47,036 nt of DNA, taken from Candidatus Iainarchaeum sp. (GTDB lineage: Archaea > Iainarchaeota > Iainarchaeia > Iainarchaeales > JAFCCW01). The DNA lies in the NCBI GenBank assembly GCA_017609985.1, contig JAFCCW010000008.1, forward strand, positions 1 through 47,036, written 5' to 3'. Below the pieces are notes generated by a model that was given only the letters and a program-made list of their open reading frames with translations, was not told the origin of the DNA and made no database searches. Shown here in pieces: positions 8,896 through 18,700 of the stretch (its first letter is position 1; every line of letters begins with the position of its first letter). The position numbers were made by a program, and so were the translations under genes.

Positions 8896-9666
8896 ATGCA
8901 TTCTTCTTTTTTTGAATTAAAGGGAACAAGTGTCAAGGTTTTGTCTGAAGGTAAAAAATTCTGTGAAGCAGGAATTGATGAATTCATCAAACAAAGAAAT
9001 ATTCTTGAAGAATTTGTTTCTGTTCACCCTCTCTTTGCAGAATCTCTTCTCCCTGTTACCCAGTCATCCGGGGCTCCTGAGTCTGCAAAGCGAATGCACT
9101 CTGCTTCTGTTTTAGCGGGAGTCGGGCCAATGGCTGCTGTTGCTGGAACAATTGCTCAGATTGTTGCTGAGAAAATGGTTTCTCTTGGGGCAGAGACAGC
9201 AATAGTTGACAACGGAGGAGATGTTTTTGCAGTTTCCAAAAAATCAGTTAATACAGGAATTTTTTCTGGTTTCTCTGAAAAAAGTTATTCTTTGGAATTG
9301 CCTGTTTCCTTGCTTCCGAGTTCAATCTGTTCTTCGTCCTCCTGTTTTGGACATTCTTTCTCTTTTGGAAATTGCAGTCTTGCGACTGTTCTTGCCAGCA
9401 ATGCTTCTGTGGCAGATGCTTTTGCTACTGGATTATGTAACAAAATTTGTTCGGAGTCTGACATCAGCAAGTCTCTTGAATGGGCTTGCTCTTTCCCTGA
9501 AGTCACGGGTGCAATAGTTGTTTTTGAAAAAAAGCTTTTTACTCAGGGGAATGTTCCAAAAATAAGTTCTTCCAATTCCAAATTAGTTGCTTCAAAGATT
9601 ACAAAACCAAGCTATTCTGATTGGAATATTTCTTTCAACCCCAATTACTATTTAACCTTTTGCTGA
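8896..9666 (+). CDS. UPF0280/COG2122 (ApbE-like) protein, third homocysteine-biosynthesis component
   Basis: GVGPMAAVAGTIAQIVAEKMVSLGAETAIVDNGGDVFAV and ATVLASNASVADAFATGLCNKI; start chosen just after the upstream stop. Confidence 0.85.
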   Translation: MHSSFFELKGTSVKVLSEGKKFCEAGIDEFIKQRNILEEFVSVHPLFAESLLPVTQSSGAPESAKRMHSASVLAGVGPMAAVAGTIAQIVAEKMVSLGAETAIVDNGGDVFAVSKKSVNTGIFSGFSEKSYSLELPVSLLPSSICSSSSCFGHSFSFGNCSLATVLASNASVADAFATGLCNKICSESDISKSLEWACSFPEVTGAIVVFEKKLFTQGNVPKISSSNSKLVASKITKPSYSDWNISFNPNYYLTFC

Positions 9667-9691
9667 AACAATTTTCTAGAATATCAGAAAC

Positions 9692-9702
9692 TATCTGAAT
9701 AT
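9692..9702 (+). promoter_or_regulatory. Shared 11-mer TATCTGAATAT, copy 2
   Basis: In the 128-nt gap before metK, within imperfect dyad ATATCAGAAACTATCTGAATAT. Confidence 0.45.
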
Positions 9703-9756
9703 ATTTCAAAAAAACAAATCTAAAAACAATTTAAAAATTAAAACTAAAAATAAAAC

Positions 9757-9780
9757 GAAAACAAAAACGAAAACAAAAAC
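9757..9780 (+). repeat. Tandem 12-mer in metK leader
   Basis: GAAAACAAAAAC repeated exactly twice, just upstream of AAGGAGTGGTTCGATG. Confidence 0.85.
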
Positions 9781-9794
9781 TAAGGAGTGGTTCG

Positions 9795-11000
9795 ATGAAA
9801 AAAGGAAAATTCTTTTTTACTTCTGAGAGTGTTACTGCAGGTCATCCAGATAAGGTTTGTGACCAGATTAGTGATGCTGTTCTAGATGCAATATATGCAA
9901 AAGACCCAGAGGCAAGGGTTGCAGTAGAGTGTCTCACAAAAACAGGATTTGTTGTTGTTGCCGGAGAGGTAACCACTAACACTTATGTGGATATCCAGAA
10001 AGTTGCAAGGGACACAATCCGGGAAATAGGCTATGATGATCCTTCTTATGGATTTGACTGTGATGGCTGCGGTGTTCTTGTTTCAATTTCTGAGCAGAGC
10101 CCTGATATATCTCAAGGGGTTACTGAATCAGAAGAGCACGAGCAGGGAGCTGGAGATCAGGGAATGATGTTTGGTTATGCAACCAATGAAACCCCAGAAC
10201 TTATGCCTTTGCCGATGGTTTTAGCGCACAAGCTCACAAAGAAACTTTCTGATGTGCGAAGTTCCAAAGAGCTTTCATATCTTAGGCCTGATGGAAAAAG
10301 CCAGGTAACTGTTGAGTATGACAGCGGAAAACCTGTGAGAGTTGAAACTGTTGTAATTGCTGCACAGCATTCTGAGGCTGTGACTCTTGAGAAACTCAGA
10401 GAAGACATCATGGAAAAAGTAATAATGCCTGTCTGCAAGGACTTGGTTGATGAGAACACAAAGTATCACATCAACGGAACAGGAAAGTTTGTTTTAGGCG
10501 GTCCTGTTGCTGATGCTGGAGTAACTGGCAGAAAAATAATTGCTGACACCTATGGTGGGCACGGAGCTCATGGTGGAGGGGCTTTCTCTGGAAAAGACCC
10601 AAGCAAGGTTGACAGATCAGGAGCTTACGCAGCACGCTATATTGCAAAAAACATTGTTGCTGCTGGTCTGGCTGACAAGTGCGAGGTTCAGCTTGCATAT
10701 GTAATCGGAGTCGCAGACCCGGTTTCTGTTCTGGTTCGAACATTTGGCACAAACAATGTTCCGGAGGAAAAAATAGAGGGGCTCGTGAAAAAACACTTTC
10801 CTCTCAAGCCTGCTGAAATAATAAAACATCTTGACTTGAGAAGACCAATCTACAGAAAGACTGCGGCTTATGGTCACTTTGGAAGAGATGACCCAGACTT
10901 TACCTGGGAAAAGACTGACAAGGCTGATGTTCTTAAGTTAGAAGCAGGCCAGACAGAAGAGTCTAAAAAAGAGGGAACAGAAGTTCCTCTTGATGGCTAG
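9795..11000 (+). CDS. metK: S-adenosylmethionine synthetase, bacterial/eukaryotic type (COG0192)
   Basis: [79 protein letters not shown]. Confidence 0.96.
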   Translation: MKKGKFFFTSESVTAGHPDKVCDQISDAVLDAIYAKDPEARVAVECLTKTGFVVVAGEVTTNTYVDIQKVARDTIREIGYDDPSYGFDCDGCGVLVSISEQSPDISQGVTESEEHEQGAGDQGMMFGYATNETPELMPLPMVLAHKLTKKLSDVRSSKELSYLRPDGKSQVTVEYDSGKPVRVETVVIAAQHSEAVTLEKLREDIMEKVIMPVCKDLVDENTKYHINGTGKFVLGGPVADAGVTGRKIIADTYGGHGAHGGGAFSGKDPSKVDRSGAYAARYIAKNIVAAGLADKCEVQLAYVIGVADPVSVLVRTFGTNNVPEEKIEGLVKKHFPLKPAEIIKHLDLRRPIYRKTAAYGHFGRDDPDFTWEKTDKADVLKLEAGQTEESKKEGTEVPLDG

Positions 11001-11071
11001 CAATTTAGCAATAAATTCAGGCAAGGGATTGAACCAAAAACATTAATATCCCTTGCCATCTTATTCTTTTT

Positions 11072-11743
11072 ATGAAACTTGATCTTCACGTTCACTCTGT
11101 TTACTCGGGCCACGCGCTTGGTTCAGGAAAGCAAATAATAAAAGCAGCTTCTGACAAGGGAATAGGTTTTGCAATCACTGACCATGACTGTTGCAAGGCG
11201 TGGAAGAGCTTTTCAGCAGAGGCAAAAAAGCAGTCTGTTCCATTAGTTCTTGGAGAAGAAATAAAGGTTTTTAGATGCGGTGACCTTGTCGGAGAACTAA
11301 TTGGTTTGTTCATGAACGAGCCTGTTCAGCCTGGTGAGATTTATGAAGTAATTGATTGCCTTAGAAAGCAGGATGCATTAATCTCTATTGCTCATCCTTT
11401 TGATATATTGCGGGCTCCGCTTTTAACAGGGTTTAGGCTAAAAAAAGAAATTCTTGGTTTAGTTGATGCAGTTGAGGTTTTTAATGGAAGAAGTTGGCTT
11501 TCAAGATTTAACAAGCAGGCTCAAGAGTTCGCAGGAAAGAATTCAAAGCCTTTTACTGCTGGAAGCGATGCTCATTTTCCAAGCGAGGTTGGAAATGCTG
11601 GTCTGGAACTTGATTGTTCTTCTCTTGAAAAGGCAAGAAAGCTTATAAAGAATGGAAACGCAAAAGTGTTTGGCAAGCGAACTCCAATCACAACCCATTT
11701 CAAGGTTCAGCTAGTAAAAGCTGGTTTACTAAAACAGGAATAA
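11072..11743 (+). CDS. PHP-domain metal-dependent phosphoesterase
   Basis: KLDLHVHSVYSGH, AITDHD, ISIAHPF and TAGSDAHFPSEVG motifs. Confidence 0.87.
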   Translation: MKLDLHVHSVYSGHALGSGKQIIKAASDKGIGFAITDHDCCKAWKSFSAEAKKQSVPLVLGEEIKVFRCGDLVGELIGLFMNEPVQPGEIYEVIDCLRKQDALISIAHPFDILRAPLLTGFRLKKEILGLVDAVEVFNGRSWLSRFNKQAQEFAGKNSKPFTAGSDAHFPSEVGNAGLELDCSSLEKARKLIKNGNAKVFGKRTPITTHFKVQLVKAGLLKQE

Positions 11744-12436
11744 TTGGAAAAGATTGACAATATGCAAGTGCAGGTGTTTGATTTGATTGGCCAGTTAAGA
11801 GAAAAAGTAAGCAATTTATTTGCTATTCCCGCAAAACCTTTTGCTGTTCTCGGAATTCATCCGAATATTGTTTCTTTAATGGCTATTCCTTTTTCTCTTG
11901 TCTCTGCTTTCTTTATTTTTTCAGGGGAATTTCCTCTTGCGCTTTTGTTTGCTGTTCTTGCTGTTTCAATGGACCTGCTTGATGGCGCAGTTGCGAGGCT
12001 GATTAACAAGAGCTCTTTGTTTGGAAATTATTTTGAAACAATGATTGACAAGTATGTTGAGTTTATTCTTTTTGGAGGGTGTGCTCTTCTTTATCCCCTT
12101 CCTGCATTTCTTGCTTTTGGATTTTCCTTGATTGAAAGTTATGCAAAGCCAAGAGTTGCTCTTGTAATAATTACTGACAACAGGGACTGGCCAGCAATAG
12201 GAGAGCATGGTGACAGGCTATTGATTCTTCTTGCAGGAATTGCTTTGTCTTTTTTCCAGCTTTCTTTTTTCGGATTTTCAGTTCTGGAGATAGCGCTTTA
12301 TCTTATTGCAGCACTTACTTTGGTTGGCGGAGTGCAGAGAATGTTTTTTGCAAAAAATCTTATTGATGAAGCAGCAAAAAACGGAAATATTCTTCCTTAT
12401 CTAGAAAAATCTGCTTCTGGAAGAGACCAAAAATAG
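11744..12436 (+). CDS. CDP-alcohol phosphatidyltransferase family protein
   Basis: DLLDGAVARLINKSSLFGNYFETMIDKYVE signature in a multi-TM protein; TTG start directly after upstream stop. Confidence 0.85.
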   Translation: MEKIDNMQVQVFDLIGQLREKVSNLFAIPAKPFAVLGIHPNIVSLMAIPFSLVSAFFIFSGEFPLALLFAVLAVSMDLLDGAVARLINKSSLFGNYFETMIDKYVEFILFGGCALLYPLPAFLAFGFSLIESYAKPRVALVIITDNRDWPAIGEHGDRLLILLAGIALSFFQLSFFGFSVLEIALYLIAALTLVGGVQRMFFAKNLIDEAAKNGNILPYLEKSASGRDQK

Positions 12437-12492
12437 CTATGTGTAAAAAATATTTATTTCTAAAAAATACTTGTTTGTAAAAAATAGCTGTC

Positions 12493-14040
12493 CTAATTGT
12501 TTGTGTAAACAAATGCTTTGCTTCCGTTGCTTGAAGCAAAAACTCTGTTGAAGCCTTCGCAAGAAAATTCGTTTCTGCTGAATACAATTTCTGCTCCCTG
12601 TGATTCAGCAAATTTTTTCTTTGACTCACAGTCTGAATTAAAAAAGTTTACAATTTCTTCTTCCAGTTCTGGATTTAACCAGAGGTGAGCCCGCGAAACA
12701 CTAAGCACTTTTCTGTTAGAAAGATAAGATGCCATTCTTGAATGCCATGGCAGTGAAATTATTTTCTCTGTTGCTTCAGTATTTTTTTCAATCCATTCAA
12801 AAGCTCCTAAATCACTTAGTTCGAGCGTGTGGGAAAGTTTTTGTCCATCGTCTGGAGTAAATGGTTGCCAGCTTACATTGAATGCAAGAAATACTGCAAT
12901 TGCCACAAGCACAAGCCTCTTAATAGTTCTGTCGTCTTTCACAAGATTGTTTTTCATGACCATTTGGAATAGATAAAATATTCCAATTCCTGCAAGCATC
13001 AGCATCACAAGATTTAGTGTCATGAACAATCGCAGAAACGGTGAAAAGAAACTTATCTTTGCAGAGTAATGTGACAGCAGGGACGGTAGTAAGGCTATTA
13101 TAAAAATTGGCAGGATTTTCATTTTTCTGTCGAATTCAATTCCATTAAATGTTTTTCCGCCAAGGCTTAGGAAATATAAAACAAGAACTGCAACTATTCC
13201 TATCGCGCTTGCTGAAAACAAAAAGCTTCCAAGAAAACTAGCGATTTGAAAGTCTGGTTGATTTTCATTCATTGGTTCCCAGACTATTTTTTCCATAATG
13301 CTTGCAATTATTTCATTTGTTCCCTGTCCGTCTTCTATTCCAATGAACGAGCTGAATGCAAACATGAGGACTGCGAGAAGAACTATTGCTGGCGCAATAA
13401 CTGCAAGATTTTTCTTTAGTGAACTGGGACTCAACAGCAGGTATAATCCAAAAACTAGAATAAGAACAATTGTGAATGCTGGGTGCACGATTGTAGTAAA
13501 CACAAAGCTCAGGCCAAGCACCGGCCAGAATTTTTTATTTTCAAGCGCTTTGAGAAACAGGAACAGATTAATTGGTGTCAGAGCTGTTGCAAGAGCCATG
13601 GGCACAAGAAATTGGGGCCCGAGCAAAGCAATGTTTGTTCTCATTGAAAGCACAATCATTGCAGTTATTAGTCCAGCGATTCTGCTTTTCAAAAAATACC
13701 TGGTAAGCACAAAAACAGTTAGCCCAAGCAGGAATGTAAACAATGCTGGCAAAATTGCTGCAAGCTGTATTTCTTCCAGTCCGCTAAAAATTGAAAGTTC
13801 TGCTAGAAGAACATTGAATCCAAATTCATAGTTTTGGCTGAATGGAAAAATTGTTGGATTTTCTTGGTATGGGTTGCTGAATTCAATTCCTCCAGTATCT
13901 TTCATTTGTTTGGATATTGAAATATGGTCCCAGGTGTCGCTGTGGTATGGTGCAGGATATTCAAAGTAGATGAATCCGCTTGTCAGGACAGCCGCGACAA
14001 ATAATGTTATTACAATGATTGCTGGATTTCGAACAGACAT
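12493..14040 (-). CDS. Multi-TM GT-C-like membrane glycosyltransferase (putative)
   Basis: About 10 hydrophobic helices, N-terminal HSDTWDH acidic loop motif, soluble C-terminal region. Confidence 0.55.
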   Translation of the reverse strand: MSVRNPAIIVITLFVAAVLTSGFIYFEYPAPYHSDTWDHISISKQMKDTGGIEFSNPYQENPTIFPFSQNYEFGFNVLLAELSIFSGLEEIQLAAILPALFTFLLGLTVFVLTRYFLKSRIAGLITAMIVLSMRTNIALLGPQFLVPMALATALTPINLFLFLKALENKKFWPVLGLSFVFTTIVHPAFTIVLILVFGLYLLLSPSSLKKNLAVIAPAIVLLAVLMFAFSSFIGIEDGQGTNEIIASIMEKIVWEPMNENQPDFQIASFLGSFLFSASAIGIVAVLVLYFLSLGGKTFNGIEFDRKMKILPIFIIALLPSLLSHYSAKISFFSPFLRLFMTLNLVMLMLAGIGIFYLFQMVMKNNLVKDDRTIKRLVLVAIAVFLAFNVSWQPFTPDDGQKLSHTLELSDLGAFEWIEKNTEATEKIISLPWHSRMASYLSNRKVLSVSRAHLWLNPELEEEIVNFFNSDCESKKKFAESQGAEIVFSRNEFSCEGFNRVFASSNGSKAFVYTNN

Positions 14041-14128
14041 TGCATATTATTTAGTTTAACTGATTTAAAATGCTTTCCAAAACCAGCTTTTTTAAATTTT
14101 TTCAAGCAAGAATTAATCAGGTGGTTTA

Positions 14129-14452
14129 ATGATTAGTTTTGACGATTTCAAGAAAACAGAACTGAAGGTTGCTGATGTGCTTGAAGTAAGTGAGGTTGAA
14201 GGAAAAGACAAACTTTTTCTCATAAAAATAAACCTTGGAAGTGAGGAAAGGCAGATTGTAGCAGGCTTGAGACAGTTTTATTCAAAGGAAGAACTCGAGG
14301 GAAAAAAAATAATTGTTGTTTCCAATCTTGAACCTGCAAACATAGGTGGAATAAAAAGCGAGGCAATGCTTTTAGCTGTAAAAAATGAGTCAGGAGAATA
14401 CAAGGTTCTTGAAGCTCCCGAGGGAAGTCCAGCTGGCGCAATGCTTGAATGA
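14129..14452 (+). CDS. Stand-alone tRNA-binding protein (MetRS beta/C-terminal OB-fold-like)
   Basis: FDDFKKTELKVADVLEVSEVEGKDKLFLIKINLGSEERQIVAGL, SNLEPANIGGIKSEAMLLA. Confidence 0.88.
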   Translation: MISFDDFKKTELKVADVLEVSEVEGKDKLFLIKINLGSEERQIVAGLRQFYSKEELEGKKIIVVSNLEPANIGGIKSEAMLLAVKNESGEYKVLEAPEGSPAGAMLE

Positions 14453-14509
14453 TTGTGCTAAAGATTTGTGGTCTTATTCAAAGCAAAGAGAATTTAAAGC
14501 AAGGCAAAT

Positions 14510-15658
14510 TCAAAGCAGTGAGAGAACAAACGGAATCGCAATAACAGTTCCTATTGCTGAACCAAGATTTGCAAAAGCAGTCACAAGAATAATCCTTGTA
14601 ACCCTGTTCTTGTAAAAGTCTCCAACAGAACCAATCTTGTCAAGTGTTTCAAAGTCTTTTACTTTTGGTGGATTAATCTTTGTTTCAACCATTCCTGCAA
14701 ACCAGCCTGCTGCCAGAGCAGGGTGAAGTGATGTGAGCGGTGCTGCAAGAAAAGCAGCAATTATTGAGAAAGGGTGGGCAAGAGCAAGCAAGGCACCCAA
14801 TGCGCTTAGCAATCCATTAATCAAAATCCATAACCCAATAACTGAAGCAGTTGCTTCAATTCCCTTTGTGGAAAAAGTCCAGATTAATACTGCTGCAAGA
14901 AAAACCGGGACCAAGAGCATTGCATACTGCATTATTCCTTTTTTTTGAGAAATTTCCTCCAAACAGGAGACATCTATTTTTTTGCCAAGTTTTTCTTTCA
15001 CTCCTTTAAGATGTCCGGCTCCAATAATTGCAACAACTTTTTTTCCCTTCATTTTGTTTATTTTGCTTGCAATATACTCATCCCGCTCATCCACTAGCAC
15101 TTTTTTAATTCCTGGCAACTCTTTTCCAAGCTCGTTCATTAATTCGCTCATGACATCTGCTTGTTTGAGTTCTTCAATTTTTTCTTCTGAAATTTCTTCC
15201 CCTTCACTAAAAATCCCTGTTATTAGCGAGTAAAAGAATTTTGCTTTTTCTCCAAGGCTCATTCCAGCAAAAGCTCTCTTCAATGTAATCTTTACGTTTC
15301 TGTCAAGCATGCTTACAGGAATATTTTTTTCTTCCGCTGTCTTTATTGCCTGTAGCATTTCTTCCCCTGGCTTTGTTCCAATTTTTTCCCCCCATTTCTT
15401 TTGCATATTTGAAAGAAGCAGGTTTAAGAGAAAATGATGAGTTTTTCCCTGTTTGAGAATGGAAAAAATACTTGTTTCCTTCCATTTTTTTTCATGCTTT
15501 AACTGCAGGTATCTCTCTTTGTCAAGTTCTACTCCGACAGAATCAGGATTTTCTTTTTCAATAATTTTCTTCACAAGTTCAGCACTCTGCTTAGAAATAT
15601 GGGCGGTTCCGACAAGAAAAATTGTTTTTTCTCCAATCTTAATTTTTTCCACTGGCAA
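14510..15658 (-). CDS. TraB-domain membrane protein
   Basis: IFLVGTAHISKQSAELVKKIIEKENPDSVGVELDKERY, KVVAIIGAGHLKGVKEKL; four or more C-terminal TMs. Confidence 0.88.
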   Translation of the reverse strand: MPVEKIKIGEKTIFLVGTAHISKQSAELVKKIIEKENPDSVGVELDKERYLQLKHEKKWKETSIFSILKQGKTHHFLLNLLLSNMQKKWGEKIGTKPGEEMLQAIKTAEEKNIPVSMLDRNVKITLKRAFAGMSLGEKAKFFYSLITGIFSEGEEISEEKIEELKQADVMSELMNELGKELPGIKKVLVDERDEYIASKINKMKGKKVVAIIGAGHLKGVKEKLGKKIDVSCLEEISQKKGIMQYAMLLVPVFLAAVLIWTFSTKGIEATASVIGLWILINGLLSALGALLALAHPFSIIAAFLAAPLTSLHPALAAGWFAGMVETKINPPKVKDFETLDKIGSVGDFYKNRVTRIILVTAFANLGSAIGTVIAIPFVLSLL

Positions 15659-15734
15659 CAGAACACCTGATAAAAAAAAGAAAAAGCAAAACTATTATAT
15701 ATGGAAAGCTATTATTATTCTAGGAAGTGCAGTT

Positions 15735-18700
15735 ATGGCTGGACAAAAATCTTTTTATCTATTTATCTGTCTAATTTTCTTATTCATTTCCACTGCTTTT
15801 TCAGCAGAGCTTGATGGTGATTGTGCGCCTGACTATAATTCCCTTCGCTCTTGCTCATCCAACTCTGACTGCTCGTTCAATAGCTCTCTTGGAATAAATG
15901 AAGAGCTTTGTGATGAAGGTCTTGGCAGATGTGTTGATTGTCAGTGCAGTCAGTGCAGTTTTTATGGTGCTTACACTGGCTGGCTGTGCATTGAATGCTG
16001 TGGAGACGGATTCTGCAATCCTGTTTCAGAGTCTTCAGTGAATTGCCCTGCTGACTGCGGTCTTGACCTGGAACTTGTTTCAGGCTCTGTTTACATAGTG
16101 TCTGAACAGTTGGCAAAAGTTGATGCTATTCTGTTCAACAACAGCACTCAGGGAGTCAAAACAGATGCTATTCTTTACCGAAAACTCAAGGACTCGGCAA
16201 GCTTTGCTGTTGAAGACCCTGTTAAATCAGGCTGGATTTACACTGTTGAAACAGAGGAATTCTTTCCAGGTGCAGAGGAAAAAGTTATTTCTTTTCAAAT
16301 AACTAGTGAAGTCGCAAAAAACAATCGTTTTCTCATATGGGTTAATTCACAGCAAAAGATTGTTGAAACAAACTATGAAAACAATCAGATTGAAGTAGGG
16401 GAAGAAGTTTGCGGAAACGGAATCGATGACGATCTTGACGGTTGCATTGATGAAGAATGTCAAATAGTTTCATGCGAAGTTGAAAGAAATCCCTTCACAG
16501 TTGGTTATCAAAAAAGTGGAAATCTTAAAGTAACAGTCAAGTCAAAAAACTCCTGCGACAACTATTCAATTGCTCTTGAAAATCCTAACGGAAATATTCC
16601 TTCTTTTCTCTCCGCTCCAAAGTCAGTGGACACTTGCACAGGAAACTGTTCCTCTACAAGTTATTCTTCTGGCTGCATTGGCGCAGGTGAATCAATACAG
16701 TTTTATCCTGGGTCCAAAGAAAAATGCTGTCCTGGCTTAAAGGAAATTCCAATTATTTATGGCTCTGGAGGGCTATGTGGACCTTCAGTTAACGGTGCCA
16801 TGCTTTGCTCTGACTGTGGAAACAACTTCTGTGAGGGCTGGGAGAACGAGTGCAATTGCGCAGAAGATTGCTCTATTAATGTGGCGCCAGCCAGTGAACT
16901 GCCAAGTCTTCTTTTCTCAAAAGAAAAAGCTCTTTTCAGCACCTGTGGAAATGGCTACTGTGAAGAAGGGGAAGATGGTAGGGAAATTCCCTGGGATTCA
17001 AGAGTTTACTGCCCTGAAGACTGTGAGAATGAAGAGACAGATGGTCAGTATTATGGCTCTGACAAATTCCAGGTCCTAGTGGAGGAAGAGCCGTGCAACG
17101 GAGGAACAGTCTCTGTTTCTGCCGGCTCTGCACCATTTACTTCAAGAGGAGAAGACTGCGGAAGGACTTCACAGGTTGCCCCAAGCACTTCCCACCAGAT
17201 TATGGCTGTTCCTGCTGCAGGTTATGAATTTGTTCGCTGGGAGCATGGCCTGCCCTCAAACCCGCATTGTTATATCTACGGCTCTGAAAGTGAAAATGCA
17301 ATAATCAAAATGAAGCCATATGAACTATACCATAATGCTTGTACAGTTAAAGCAATTTTCTCCCTGTCAGCCCCAAGCACTTATTCATTGTCAGTAAATG
17401 CGTCACCTTCTGCAGGGGGAAACGTTTCCGGCTCGGGAAGTGTTGTTGAGGGAGAGAGAAAGCAAATTGTTGCAATTCCTAAATCAGGTTACAGCTTTGC
17501 AGGGTGGACTTTGTCAGGCAGTTGCACTATCCTAAACGCTTCCAGCTCCAGAACAAGCGTTACTGTGAACGGCGACTGTACTGCCACAGCAAAATTTTCA
17601 GAAAACACTTATTCCTTGTCTGTTTCAGCATCGCCTTCTGCTGGAGGAACTGTTGAGGGCGAGTCTTCTGATGTTTTGCTTCGCAGCACAATGCCAATCA
17701 GCGCTTCCCCAAGCCCTGGGTACTCTTTTGTTGAATGGACAGATTTCGGAGGCTGCCTTGTTTCTGACAAGGATTCTGCTTCAACCACTGTTTTAGTCAA
17801 CGGAAACTGCATAGTTATAGCAAACTTTGAAAAAAAGTACAAGTTTACGATTTATCCGCATCCTTCTGGAACAGGAACTGTTTCCGGAACAGGTTTTTCC
17901 GGCTCTGGCGAGGCAAAGGTCTTGAATGATGCTCCTGAAAACCAGTGGGTTCAGATTTCAGCAAGCCCTTCTTCAGGCTACAAGTTTTTGTATTGGCAAC
18001 CAGGCTATAGCGAAATGGGTACAGTTTGTTCCCTAGAGAACGAATACAATTCTAATTTCTCCACTAACCGCGTAAAGGCTAGTGGCGAGCCAGGAAGCTG
18101 TACTTACAGAGCAGTGTTTGAAGAGTCCTGTTCTGAAAACTGTTCTGCAAATGGACAGTGCAACATTAACTGTGCTTCAAATCCTGGCTGTGAAACAGAT
18201 CCTGATTGCAGTGCAAGATATTCTTTGACTGTTCTCAAAACTCCTTCTGCAGGGGGGAGTGTCACGGGCACAGTTTCAAGTGTTTCTTTGGGTTCAACAC
18301 ATAATATTTCTGCGTCCCCTGATTCCAGTTTTTTGTTTGTGAGGTGGTCTTTGGATGGTGACTGCAGGCTTAATTCTGGCGCCACAATTGCTTCAAACAG
18401 TGTTACTGTGAACGGAGACTGTACTGCAACAGCTGAGTTTTCACGATGCGGGAGTATCTTCCTTCAAACAAGCCCAATAAGAACAGGAAGTGTTGTTTTT
18501 AACAATTCCAATGTTTCACAAATTTCCTGTCCCATCACTGTAGGTCAGCACAAGATTAACATTAGTCCAGATGAAGGATATTCAATTGTTGAGTTGACTG
18601 CGAATTCAAACACGGCTTCTGGAGATGGTTGTGTATTCTATGGCGGGGCAAGAGCAGGTGACCCAGATGTTTGCAGGTATTATAAACGTATTTATCTAAC

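Noticed and set aside
15453-15734. N-terminal extension of the 2,170-aa ORF
   Set aside because: Runs antisense through the traB 5' end and precedes a good signal peptide start at 15735.
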